NCBI RefSeq assembly: GCF_001887355.1
Contig: NZ_MPIN01000006.1
Coordinates: forward strand, 248,001-312,000
Source: Cystobacter ferrugineus
Lineage (GTDB): Bacteria > Myxococcota > Myxococcia > Myxococcales > Myxococcaceae
Length of the DNA stretch: 64,000 nucleotides
Direction of reading: 5' to 3'
Below the pieces are notes generated by a model that was not told the origin of the DNA, ran no database searches, and was given only the letters and a program-made list of their open reading frames with translations. Positions 37,101 through 44,820 of this stretch are shown here, one piece after another. Made by a program: the position numbers and the translations under genes. Each line of letters starts with the position of its first letter. Within the stretch, counting starts at the first letter, position 1.

Positions 37101-37207
37101 TCGCCCAGGTGATCAACGGCGGCTACCCCATGGCCTTCACCAACCCCTTCATCCTCGACCGGAATGGCAACGGACGCTTCGATGCTCCCGGCGTGAGCGC
37201 TCCGTGA
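34190..37207 (+). CDS. CehA/McbA-type PHP-domain metallohydrolase lipoprotein
   Basis: A protein of about 1005 residues. The ATG at 34190 directly opens a lipoprotein signal (MPIPPRLLAASLALVGLTLA then GC); a TTG 18 nt upstream is an alternative. The mature N-terminus is Cys-rich (CKKESCLGNEASCQ). Beta-rich domains fill residues about 60-540, one of them carboxypeptidase-regulatory-like. The PHP core follows, with metal motifs DLHVHGAASFDSS, VIVASDHD and TANSDSHSLTDNT. Near the C-terminus is a calcium-type loop, DNNGDGVVDRND. CehA/McbA relatives hydrolyse phosphate or carbamate esters; here the substrate is unknown. It should sit on the outer membrane or cell surface. Confidence 0.82.
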   Translation: MPIPPRLLAASLALVGLTLAGCKKESCLGNEASCQVSSPCETLSYACEASSGSALELRVLTPEDQRVGSHAPSGGNETVPGGLNAIASRGDILLGNDRAVAVIAGIGNAHLLDPNGGSLLDLGVRGANNDGLNQMLPVVGVLPADAAHYTSMRLIDERPRRVAVQLDGTLDGRPEFPIHTLYEMRPCEPGVRVRTEVLNASVDPQLWALADGFYWSGREALPFTSAPDRGYSHPSFSLLTIGDVYSRVPYLVAALPSEPGVSYAQVACGSKDTVEGFQSDQISLSGLPRTVVPPRDYLVFERFLAVGERGDAASGVNLALELRQALRGEKYVTLRGTVNRRAPPREPGHELSVFISEGELAADKSTRIPWSQVTPDSAGRFEARVPAGRKYVVEVYAFGRKVADRQLDVVNEDVELGTFAEPSHTRLTVNVSEADTFAPLTAEVFLVPVDAATRQGTEGDLHGAFTSCAPWLGSPAGPSPACNRFLVVNGFAQVEVPQGRFHVYAFKGPFWTLDRETVTFGDTDTALDFSLKKLPLQPSGTVSADLHVHGAASFDSSLPDQDRVLSFAATDLEVIVASDHDVVYDYSQVVESLGLQQRMSTVAGLETTGHILWLKRHGYDIPLVVGHYNFWPLEYDPTKPRNGAPDDERVEPGELFDRVKASAPEPLRDQLIVQLNHPWANQEFGRDLGFPRALALDIRQNLPTTDDGTNAGLYVRSPKGGFANNGQHTQEVMNGSSNDLLPSYRAFWFYVLGQGQLVTGTANSDSHSLTDNTVGVPRNIVYADTAAGPGFDTARFNAALKAGGSFGTNGPVIEATLDTPAGPQRYGLTPVVPSADARLHLEVSAAPWVPVDEVRIIVNGRLVRTLSGGELARPADAFGDGELLRYQGSLALSELVTVPGDAWLVVEAGTRLQPTADFGGVGSPEPDGIPDTGDNNGDGVVDRNDIAPGSSSGPLRSAALPTSEADPLFHFAQVINGGYPMAFTNPFILDRNGNGRFDAPGVSAP

Positions 37208-37221
37208 ACCGAGGACCTCCC

Positions 37222-38055
37222 GTGAACATGTCCCGACTGCTCGCCGCGCTCGCCGCCCTGCTGCTCGTGCCCGCCGCCGCCCGCGCCGACGAGGGCGGGT
37301 GCTCCCGGTGGCTCTCTCCCGCGCTCGCCGAGGGCCCCGTGGCCCTGGGCTTCCTCTCCGCCGATGTCTCCACCGGACGCCGCGCCTGCCCACGCACCGA
37401 GGTGGGCCTGGGCGTCCAGGGCAACGCCATCATCGAGACCCAGAACCTCTACGGCGCCGTCACCGGCGCGGGCGTGGTGTCCGGCAGTGTCGCGGTGCGC
37501 CCGGACCTGGAAGTCTTCGCCACCCTGGAGGCCACGCGCATCCAGTACGTGCAGAACGCCTCGCTCACCGGCATGGACGTGGCCCTGGGACAGCTCACGG
37601 TGGGGGCCACCTGGGCGGTGCTGTCGCGTGGGGCCTTCGTGCTGGCGCCTGGCGCGCGCCTGCAACTGCCCACCTCCTTCGCGAGCCCCCGGACGCGGAT
37701 CATGGGCGCGGAGGTGGGCGCCGCCCTGCTCTACCGGCCCACGGAGCGCTTCGACGTGCACGGCTACGCGGGCGTGGATGGAGACATGGGCATGGGCGCC
37801 GCCGCGTCCCTGCCCCGGGCCGGCGTCCTGGTGAACGTGGGCGTGGAGTACGCCTTCTTCCGTCAGTTCGCCGTCGTGCTGGATGCCAACGTGCGCTTCG
37901 GCCGCCGGGCGGTGCTCGACTCCGTGGCCCCCACCCTGGGGCTGCGCTTCAGCGCGGGCGAGCACTTCGGCGCGGAGTTGGGCGGGAGCCTGCCCGTGCT
38001 CGGCGCCGAGCGGGCCCTGGCCGCCGGCGGACTCAAGTTCACCTGGCGGCTGTGA
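37222..38055 (+). CDS. outer-membrane beta-barrel-like protein
   Basis: A 277-residue protein with a GTG start (GAGGA 5 nt upstream; ATG at 37228 is the alternative) and a signal peptide ending PAAARA. The mature sequence alternates hydrophobic and polar residues in strands such as LEVFATLEATRIQYV, AFVLAPGARLQLPTSF, VGAALLYRPTERFDVHGYAG and LGLRFSAGEHFGAELGG, ending in LKFTWRL with a terminal Trp-Arg-Leu strand. This is typical of small outer-membrane barrels. It lies 14 nt after the PHP lipoprotein gene and is probably in the same operon. Confidence 0.7.
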   Translation: MNMSRLLAALAALLLVPAAARADEGGCSRWLSPALAEGPVALGFLSADVSTGRRACPRTEVGLGVQGNAIIETQNLYGAVTGAGVVSGSVAVRPDLEVFATLEATRIQYVQNASLTGMDVALGQLTVGATWAVLSRGAFVLAPGARLQLPTSFASPRTRIMGAEVGAALLYRPTERFDVHGYAGVDGDMGMGAAASLPRAGVLVNVGVEYAFFRQFAVVLDANVRFGRRAVLDSVAPTLGLRFSAGEHFGAELGGSLPVLGAERALAAGGLKFTWRL

Positions 38056-38071
38056 GCCCGGGACCGCGCCG

Positions 38072-38791
38072 CTACAGGTACGTCGCGGCCTGACGCAGGG
38101 CGAGCGCCGCCTGGCTCCCGTGCTCCACCTTCTCGTGCGACACGACGAGCCGCACGAGCCCGGGCAGCTCCGCGTAGCGCTCGAAGTCCGCCCGGAGCGC
38201 CTTGCGATCCTTGACGAACACCAGCTTCGACAGCCGGGACACCCGCGGCCCGGGCGCCGAGCCCAACACCGTGGTGAAGAGCCAGCCGAGCAAGTCCTTC
38301 TTGCGGTCCATGTTGAAGAGCGCGTCGTTGAGCACCAGCGTCGTGCCATCCCTCGATCGCACGAGCATCGCCCCCTCCATGTCGTTCACGCCGTGCAGCA
38401 TCTCGAACCGGACCACGTCGTCGGCCGCGAAGTCCTCATAGGTGCCGTCCACGGGCACCACCTCCTCGACCTTGGCGCGGCTGCCCTTGGGCGCGAAGAC
38501 CCGCAACGACGGGTAGCGCTTCTTGTAGGCGGGCGCGTCGAGCCGATGCATCCCGTTGGGAACGATGAGCACCGCGAGCGGCCCCAGGGCCTCGAGCTCC
38601 CGCTGCTCCTTGTCCCCCAGGGCGATGGCATTGTGGATGACGAGCGAGCCGTCACCCCGGCGCGCGACGGTCATGACGCGCTTGAGCGACATATTCGGCA
38701 GGGACCCCTCCACGCGCCACAGGTTCTCGGCGAGCTGCTCGAGGGGACCGTGGGCACGCACCCGCCACTCATCGGAAATCTTGGAAGCCAT
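38072..38791 (-). CDS. DUF4336-like protein (metallo-beta-lactamase-related fold without metal motif)
   Basis: A 239-residue protein starting MASKISDEWRVRAHGP. The order LAENLWRVEGSLPNMSLKRV, LVIHNAIALGDKEQRELEAL, VLIVPNGMHRLDAPAYKKRYP and MLHGVNDMEGAMLVRSRDGT follows the MBL-like DUF4336 layout, but HxHxDH is replaced by a lone MHRLD, so it probably lacks the zinc site. Function is unknown. It converges with the barrel gene and is divergent from the MshEN gene. Confidence 0.7.
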   Translation of the reverse strand: MASKISDEWRVRAHGPLEQLAENLWRVEGSLPNMSLKRVMTVARRGDGSLVIHNAIALGDKEQRELEALGPLAVLIVPNGMHRLDAPAYKKRYPSLRVFAPKGSRAKVEEVVPVDGTYEDFAADDVVRFEMLHGVNDMEGAMLVRSRDGTTLVLNDALFNMDRKKDLLGWLFTTVLGSAPGPRVSRLSKLVFVKDRKALRADFERYAELPGLVRLVVSHEKVEHGSQAALALRQAATYL

Positions 38792-38982
38792 GGCCGGCGA
38801 CCCTAGGAAAAGCTGGTGACGGTTGTCATCACCCTGGTGAGCGCAGTCACCTCTTCCGCCCCTTCGCAAGCCCCACCCTCCGCTCGGACACACGGGCGGC
38901 CCCGCGCTCCCGGCCCCCCGCTGGCGCTGGCACGCCGGACGCAAGGAGCGCGCTCGGAGACTCACCACCAGAGGTCACGGGA

Positions 38983-40017
38983 ATGCGGAAGAAAAAGCTG
39001 GGGGATCTGCTTCGGGAGAACGGGCTCGTGGACGAGCTGCAACTCCGGGCGGCCCTGGGCTACCACCACAAGTGGGGCGTTCCGCTGGGCCAGGTGGTGG
39101 TGGACATGGGCTTCTGCTCCGCGCGCGAGGTGCTGGAGCTGCTGGCCGCCCAGGTGAAACTGCCCACGGTGGACCTGGACGCCGAGCTGTTGGATCCCCA
39201 GCTCGTGGACGTGCTGCCCGCGAGCGTGGCGGAGAGCTGCCGCGTCATCCCCCTGCGCCAGGAAGGCCCGCGGGACTCGGTGCTCGTGGTGGCCACTGCG
39301 GCCCCCGCGGATCCCCTCGCCCTGGACGAGGTGGCGCGGCGCACGGGCAAGGCACGCGTGGTGACGCTGCTGGCCACCGATGCGGCCATCTCCCAGGCCA
39401 TCGAGCGGCTCTACTACCCGCACCTGCTCGACGCGCGGCGCCCGGTGGAGCCCATTCCCCTGCCCGAGGCCGACGAGAAGATGCCCCTGGTGACGGAGCG
39501 CTCCGAGTGCTTGTTGATCGGGCAGATGCTCGAGCGTCAGGCCCAGGTGTCCGTCGAGAACCCGGACGGGCTGCCGGTGATGTTGCCGCTGACGCACGAG
39601 GCCCCCGAGGCCCAGCGCCTCACCGAGCCCGAGCTGCGCCGGGTGGACGTGCTCCCCATGGCCCCGAGGGAGCTCCCGCCGGAGGTGTGGGTGTACGGCT
39701 GGGGGGTGAAGGCGACCCGGGGGCTGATGGCGCTGCTGGAGGAAGGCGGCCTGCGCGCCCGGGTGGGACGGACCGAGGACGTGCGCAAGGCGAGCGCGCG
39801 CGAGGTGGTGCTCGCGCCGCTGCAATCCGTGGAGAGCGTGAAGCGGCGGGGAATGCGTGCCCAGCTCGTCCTCGTGGGCCGCTCGCGCGACGAGGCGCGG
39901 GCCCGGGCCCTGGGCGCCCAGGACTTCCTGTCGGGCCCCTTGCGCTCGGAGCAGCTCCTGGACTCCGTGCGCGAGGGATTGCGCGCCGGCCGCGAGGCCC
40001 TGCGCCAGGTGGGCTGA
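38983..40017 (+). CDS. stand-alone MshEN (GspE N-terminal) protein with degenerate receiver-like tail
   Basis: A 344-residue protein. Residues 1-150 form an MshEN/GspE-N domain: KKLGDLLRENGLVDELQLRA, HHKWGVPLGQVVVDMGF, then ASVAESCRVIPLRQEG. Some MshEN domains bind cyclic-di-GMP through RLGxxLxxxGxL repeats, and two partial repeats are seen here. The C-terminal 120 residues (EVWVYGWGVKATRGLMALL to the end) resemble a receiver fold without the phospho-acceptor Asp. It lacks the ATPase part of GspE/PilB. Likely a regulatory or adaptor protein in a c-di-GMP or motility process; this is inferred. Confidence 0.78.
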   Translation: MRKKKLGDLLRENGLVDELQLRAALGYHHKWGVPLGQVVVDMGFCSAREVLELLAAQVKLPTVDLDAELLDPQLVDVLPASVAESCRVIPLRQEGPRDSVLVVATAAPADPLALDEVARRTGKARVVTLLATDAAISQAIERLYYPHLLDARRPVEPIPLPEADEKMPLVTERSECLLIGQMLERQAQVSVENPDGLPVMLPLTHEAPEAQRLTEPELRRVDVLPMAPRELPPEVWVYGWGVKATRGLMALLEEGGLRARVGRTEDVRKASAREVVLAPLQSVESVKRRGMRAQLVLVGRSRDEARARALGAQDFLSGPLRSEQLLDSVREGLRAGREALRQVG

Positions 40018-40025
40018 GACGCGGC

Positions 40026-40493
40026 CTACAGACGCGGCTTCACGGGATCCAGACCGGGCTCCCAGGGGCTGGGATCCAGCGGACCGGGATCGAACGGACC
40101 GGGATCCACCACCAGGAGGCACGACCACTTCGAGTTCCTGCAGGTGCAGGTCCCCGTGTTGGAGCTGCCGATGCAGCAGTTGCGCGTGGTGCCAGAGATA
40201 CACGACTGCCCGTTGACGTTCGAGCACGAGTTGCCCACGAAGGAGCAGATCGGCATGGGGGTCAGCCGACAGTACGTGGTGGAGCCATCACACGTCACAC
40301 TGGCGCCGTCCGAGGCGGAGCAACTCGTCCCCTGACAGGAGATGGTGTTCCCGTTCGAGCAGGTCGTCGAACAGGTGGCAAGGGCACTCTGGCTTTGCGC
40401 CAGGAGCTCCTCGCCGGTCTCCACTTCCGTACCTCCACAGCCAGACGCGATGGAAAGGACAAGCGCCGCGAGAATGAGCAGCGAGTGCTTCAT
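40026..40493 (-). CDS. Cys-rich lipoprotein with Pro-rich tail
   Basis: A 155-residue protein with a lipobox (VLSIASGC) and CCAGGAG just before the ATG. The central part has about 16 Cys in short spacings (CSTTCSNGNTISCQGTSCS, then CSFVGNSC and NCCIGSSNTGTCTC), which suggests disulphide-linked repeats. The tail is a DPGPFDPGPLDPSPWEPG repeat. No family is recognised; it looks like a surface protein of the type common in myxobacteria. The 234 nt before the next gene hold no gene. Confidence 0.75.
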   Translation of the reverse strand: MKHSLLILAALVLSIASGCGGTEVETGEELLAQSQSALATCSTTCSNGNTISCQGTSCSASDGASVTCDGSTTYCRLTPMPICSFVGNSCSNVNGQSCISGTTRNCCIGSSNTGTCTCRNSKWSCLLVVDPGPFDPGPLDPSPWEPGLDPVKPRL

Positions 40494-40727
40494 GTTCGAC
40501 TCCTGGGTTGGCGGGTGTGCTCGTCACCGTACAAACCCTGCCCAGACCCGTCAATTCCTCTCATCCACACCCCCGAATTCCATCATCCCTCCCTTCCAAT
40601 CTGTTGCTCGCGAGGCAACAAGACACGGGCAAGGACTGTCACAATTCCTCATCACCCATCCCGGCTGTTGTCCGTGAGGCTACAAGGCGCGGTATACAGG
40701 GCCCGCCACCCTTGCCCAGGAGAAGCC

Positions 40728-41108
40728 ATGCACCACAGCCGGCTCTGTGCCTTCGTCATCGACTGCAAGACCGACGACCTCGACGCATCCACCACGTTCT
40801 GGAGTCAGGCTCTCGGCAGAGCCGCCGAGCCGCCGGTGCCCGACAGCCCCACCTACCGCTCGGTGTCGGCGAAGCCCGAGGAGCCCATGCTCCTGATCCA
40901 GCAGGTGGATCATCCGGGCCGCATCCACCTGGACATCGAGACGGACAATCTAGACGCGGAGGTCCTGCGGCTCGAGGCGCTCGGGGCGAAGCGGGTGGCC
41001 TTCGTCAAGCGCTGGTGGGTCATGGAGGCGCCCTCGGGTCAGCGCTTCTGCGTCGTCCGTCCCCAGCGCGGCCCCCTGGACGCCACCAACGCCAACGTGT
41101 GGCCCTGA
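40728..41108 (+). CDS. VOC-family (glyoxalase-like) protein
   Basis: A 126-residue protein with AGGAG before the ATG. SRLCAFVIDCKTDDLDASTTFW, IQQVDHPGRIHLDIETDNLD and EALGAKRVAFVKRWWVMEAP match a glyoxalase-like (VOC) fold, with His and Glu at usual metal positions (HLDIE). The role may be resistance or isomerisation; not determined. It is a single gene flanked by opposite-strand genes. Confidence 0.85.
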   Translation: MHHSRLCAFVIDCKTDDLDASTTFWSQALGRAAEPPVPDSPTYRSVSAKPEEPMLLIQQVDHPGRIHLDIETDNLDAEVLRLEALGAKRVAFVKRWWVMEAPSGQRFCVVRPQRGPLDATNANVWP

Positions 41109-41118
41109 GCCCCGGGGC

Positions 41119-42081
41119 CTACAGCAGCCCGTCCAGGACGGCTTGCCAGAGCAGCTCGGCGATCGTCGCGTGGGCCCGCTCCGGGTTCACCAGGGGAAGC
41201 GACGGCGTGGGAGCCCTCAGCAGCCTGTCATCGAACACCACCTGGGGCGCCCGCTCGCGCACCAGGTCCACCAGGGCCTGGAGGCTGGCGAGGTGCGACA
41301 GCCCCCGCCGCTCCCCCAGGCCCGCGTAGTCCGTCTCCTGGGTGAACGACAGCCACAGCCCCTCGCCATACCCCCACAGGAAATGGGCCATGGATTCCTT
41401 GCGCACCTCCACGGTCCGCGTCTTCTTGACGCCCCGGTGATCGTAGAGGACTTCCTTCTGCGTCTCCTCCGTGAAGGTGCTCCGCCGGCCGAGCACCAGC
41501 AGACGCCACTCCCTCCACGGCACCTCCATGCGCTCGGCCCGATCCGCCTCCCACCGCATCCCCGTCTCGCCCAGCAGGAAGCGGCGCACGGGCCGCGGGC
41601 TCGCGGAGAGCGAGGGCATCTCGCATTCCACGGCCTTGAAGCCCTCGGCGCGCAACGCGTCCCGGAGACTCCGCGCCTCCCGGGGAGGCAGCCGGGCCAG
41701 GATGACCGGGGGCGGCGCCGCCAGGCGCAGACGCAGATCGGCCAGACCCAGCCGCGTCACCCGCTCCAGCCGCCGCAGGGGCTCCTCGTCCTGGAGGGAT
41801 GGCACCTCGAGGAGCGCCACGAGCCCGGTACTGCCGATGGGGTTGGCTCCCGGGGGCGCCGCCGTGTTCGCGGAAGCCGGGACGGGCGCCTCACGCGAGA
41901 GGCCCTCGGACACCCGGGCGCGCAACGTGGCCACTTCGCGCCGAGCCTCCTCCAGTTGGCGCACGAGTGAGTCCCGCTCCCTCGCATGGTGCGCCCTCAG
42001 CCGGGCCAACGCCTCCTTCGACTGGCGCAGCTCGCCCTGGACCCGTTCCAGCTCGTCTCGCAACGTGCGGTTCTCATCCAT
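41119..42081 (-). CDS. coiled-coil hypothetical protein
   Basis: A 320-residue protein. Residues 1-60 are a heptad coiled coil (RTLRDELERVQGELRQSKEA). After a low-complexity linker there is a soluble domain with EVPWREWRLLVLGRRSTFTE, EVLYDHRGVKKTRTVEVRKE and SMAHFLWGYGEGLWLSFTQE. I do not recognise the domain. It may be an effector or adaptor; its tandem with ohrR (48-nt gap, same strand) does not prove co-transcription. Confidence 0.7.
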   Translation of the reverse strand: MDENRTLRDELERVQGELRQSKEALARLRAHHARERDSLVRQLEEARREVATLRARVSEGLSREAPVPASANTAAPPGANPIGSTGLVALLEVPSLQDEEPLRRLERVTRLGLADLRLRLAAPPPVILARLPPREARSLRDALRAEGFKAVECEMPSLSASPRPVRRFLLGETGMRWEADRAERMEVPWREWRLLVLGRRSTFTEETQKEVLYDHRGVKKTRTVEVRKESMAHFLWGYGEGLWLSFTQETDYAGLGERRGLSHLASLQALVDLVRERAPQVVFDDRLLRAPTPSLPLVNPERAHATIAELLWQAVLDGLL

Positions 42082-42129
42082 GCACGACGGACGTAGCAGG
42101 AAGGGGGCTCGCCGGAAAACCCCCGGTGG

Positions 42130-42573
42130 CTACTCCTGCCCGGTGGCCTCGTGCAGCGCCCGCGTGAGCTTTCGCAACGCCTCGCGCAGGCGCACCATCT
42201 CCCCGAGGGACAGCCGCGTCTTGCAGACGAGCTGGGGGAAGAGCTCCAGGGCCCGCTGCTCGATCCGCTTTCCCTCGGGGGTGAGGAAGATCTCGACGAC
42301 GCGCTCGTCCACACGGCTGCGCCGGCGCTCGACCAGCCCCCGGGACTCCAGACGCTTGAGCAGCGGCGTGAGGGTCGCGGAGTCGAGGTAGAGCCGCTCG
42401 CCGATCCGCGACACCCGGGCCCCATCCTCCTCCCAGAGCGCCATGAGGACGAGGTACTGCGGATAGGTGATGCCGAGTTCCTCGAGCAGGGGCTGGTACG
42501 CACCCGTCATCGCGCGGGAGGCCGCGTGGAGCGCGAAGCAGAGCTGGTCATCGAGTCGAAGAACGTCGGTCAT
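42130..42573 (-). CDS. ohrR: OhrR, MarR-family organic-peroxide-sensing repressor
   Basis: A 147-residue MarR protein. The sensing Cys lies in LDDQLCFALHAASRA (Cys12), the position of the redox Cys in OhrR proteins. The HTH runs through GITYPQYLVLMALWEEDG, VSRIGERLYLDSATLTPLLK, and the wing RLESRGLVERRRSRVDERVV. It lies 23 nt after ohr on the same strand. In known systems OhrR represses ohr until its Cys is oxidised by organic hydroperoxides. A GGAAGGA site precedes the ATG. Confidence 0.92.
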   Translation of the reverse strand: MTDVLRLDDQLCFALHAASRAMTGAYQPLLEELGITYPQYLVLMALWEEDGARVSRIGERLYLDSATLTPLLKRLESRGLVERRRSRVDERVVEIFLTPEGKRIEQRALELFPQLVCKTRLSLGEMVRLREALRKLTRALHEATGQE

Positions 42574-42596
42574 CGTCCTTCCAATCTATCCCCCGC

Positions 42597-43031
<435 letters not shown>

Positions 43032-43059
43032 GACTGTTCTCCGGTTGAGCTGCGGTGTG

Positions 43060-43111
43060 AACTGAATCTATCCCATTCTTCATCGATTGCAACTGAATCG
43101 TGCGCGATTCA
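43060..43111 (-). promoter_or_regulatory. ohr promoter with candidate OhrR sites
   Basis: On the minus strand TTGCAA (43092-43087) and TAGATT (43070-43065) are separated by 16 nt, a good housekeeping-type promoter about 34 nt upstream of ohr. The 9-mer AACTGAATC is repeated at 43060-43068 and 43091-43099, overlapping the two promoter boxes. An 18-bp inverted repeat TGAATCG-tgcg-CGATTCA spans 43094-43111. Any of these could bind OhrR. Assignment is by position. Confidence 0.5.
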
Positions 43112-43118
43112 TATGCGG

Positions 43119-44774
43119 CTATCCGCCCGAGTAGGGCTGCTCGATGTACCGGGCCACGAGCACCCGCGTCCGGGGCGGAGGGATTTCCTTGATGGGGCGT
43201 CCCTCCTGACGTGCCAGGTGCGCCTCCAGGTAGGCCTCGACGTCGGCGGTGCCGCCGTGCAGCCAGGCGGTGAGCAGGGCCCCGAGCGCCTCGGGCGTTC
43301 CCCACCGGAACAGCACCCAGGCGGCTTCGTCCGCTTCGGGCCAGCGCTTCTTCTCCCACGTCTCGTCCCGCAGCCCCCGCTCCAGCAACTCCATGTGCCC
43401 CGGGGCGTCCAGTTCCCCGAGCCAGCGCAGCGCCTCGGCGCGCACCCACGGCTCGTCGGCCTCCCTCGCGGTGCGCCGCAACAGCTCGCCCCCTTCCGCG
43501 CGCCCCCATCGCTGGAGCCCCGCCGCCGCGCGCACGCGCACCAGCGGATGCGCGGCATAGAGCAGGGCCTCGAGCCGCTCGAGCCAGGCCGGTCCGGCTT
43601 CGTCCAGGGCGAGCAACCCCTCGAGGGCGAAGCACGCCGCCGCTTCATCCGTCCCCGACAGCGCCGCGAGGAAGAGCGGACGGTCCCCGGGCCCGGCCGA
43701 GCCCGCGGCCTCCCGCAGCACGGTGCGCACCAGGGGCAGGTTCTCGGGCCACTTCCACGCGGCCAGGGCCCAGCGCAGCGCCGTGGCCCGCTCCCGCTGG
43801 AAGAGCTGCCGCAGCAGCTCCCGCCGCACCTCGAGCGCCACGCCCAGGTCGCACAAGTAGCGCAGCCGCAACGCGCGGGCCTCCGGCCACTCCTCCAGCA
43901 CCTCGAGGGCGCGCGGGTAGTCCTCCGGGGCCGGCATGAGCCCATAGGAGACATTCAGCGAGAGGCTCTGGGCATGCAGCACCTCCTCCAGGCGCCGCAG
44001 CAGCCCCTCCCGCCCGAGGCAGACCAGGAGCGTGGGCAGGGGCAGACGCAGGGCCCGTGCCGCCTGGTGCAGGGCCTCGGGCTCCACGCTCAACAACTGG
44101 TGCAGGGCTTCCCGGGGCATGGGCCCCTCGGAGGGCAGGTGCCGCGACTCCCGGGCGAGCAGCGCCCATGACTCCGGCCGCGTCCAGGTGGCCGCCGCGA
44201 CCTGGAGGTTGCGCTCCGGGCCTCCCGGCTCCCGCTCCAGGGCCCATCGATCTTCCTGGCACCAGCGCGTGTACAGCCACGTCAGGACAGGCGCGGGCAG
44301 CGGCTCGCCCTCACGCCTCGACTGGATGAGCAGCTCCGCGCGCTCCCAGGCAGACCACCGGCGCAGGGACGCCTCCACCCAGGGGATGTCTTCCTCCGTC
44401 CGCACCAGGCGCAGGCACCGGTAGGCCTCCAGGGCCGGGGCGTCCTCCTGGGACGGCGAGAGTGCACTGGCCTCCAGGAGCTGGGAGAGCTCGGCGCCCG
44501 AGAGCCGCAGGCCCAGGTGCAGACCCAGTCCGAGCGCCCAGGAGCGCACGGTGAAGTGCTCCCGGGGATTCAGCAGGAGCGCCCGCACGAGGGGCAGCTC
44601 GTCCTCGCCGCCGAACAGGCGCAACAACCGGAGCACGCGGACCCGGGCGTCGAAGTCCCCCGCGGGCAGCGCGTCCAGGAAGCTCAGCAGTTGCGCGCGG
44701 ATGCCCGAGCGCGAGGACCAGACGAATCGGGGAGGGGTAGACACGGGCGCCCGGGAATCTAGGCTCACCTGCAC
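43119..44774 (-). CDS. HEAT-repeat-type protein
   Basis: A protein of about 551 residues. A GTG at 44774, with TGGAG 5 nt upstream, is taken as start; other GTGs follow at 44768 and 44744. It is composed of helical pairs with repeated Trp/Leu/Arg patterns, such as RVRVLRLLRLFGGEDELPLV, YRCLRLVRTEEDIPWVEAS, LVRVRAAAGLQRWGRAEGG and WVRAEALRWLGELDAPGHME, consistent with HEAT repeats through most of its length. No catalytic motif is seen. It resembles large myxobacterial HEAT-repeat proteins, sometimes called TIGR02270. A scaffold role is likely. Confidence 0.75.
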   Translation of the reverse strand: MQVSLDSRAPVSTPPRFVWSSRSGIRAQLLSFLDALPAGDFDARVRVLRLLRLFGGEDELPLVRALLLNPREHFTVRSWALGLGLHLGLRLSGAELSQLLEASALSPSQEDAPALEAYRCLRLVRTEEDIPWVEASLRRWSAWERAELLIQSRREGEPLPAPVLTWLYTRWCQEDRWALEREPGGPERNLQVAAATWTRPESWALLARESRHLPSEGPMPREALHQLLSVEPEALHQAARALRLPLPTLLVCLGREGLLRRLEEVLHAQSLSLNVSYGLMPAPEDYPRALEVLEEWPEARALRLRYLCDLGVALEVRRELLRQLFQRERATALRWALAAWKWPENLPLVRTVLREAAGSAGPGDRPLFLAALSGTDEAAACFALEGLLALDEAGPAWLERLEALLYAAHPLVRVRAAAGLQRWGRAEGGELLRRTAREADEPWVRAEALRWLGELDAPGHMELLERGLRDETWEKKRWPEADEAAWVLFRWGTPEALGALLTAWLHGGTADVEAYLEAHLARQEGRPIKEIPPPRTRVLVARYIEQPYSGG

Positions 44775-44820
44775 TCGTGCTCCACTATGGACCGCGCGAC
44801 ACCTTCCTGGAGAATCCCGC

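Noticed and set aside
40602-40620. Stem-loop TGTTGC/GCAACA between the Cys-rich lipoprotein and VOC gene starts
   Set aside because: Only a 6-bp stem with a 7-nt loop, no T-run, and in a divergent promoter region where a terminator is not expected.
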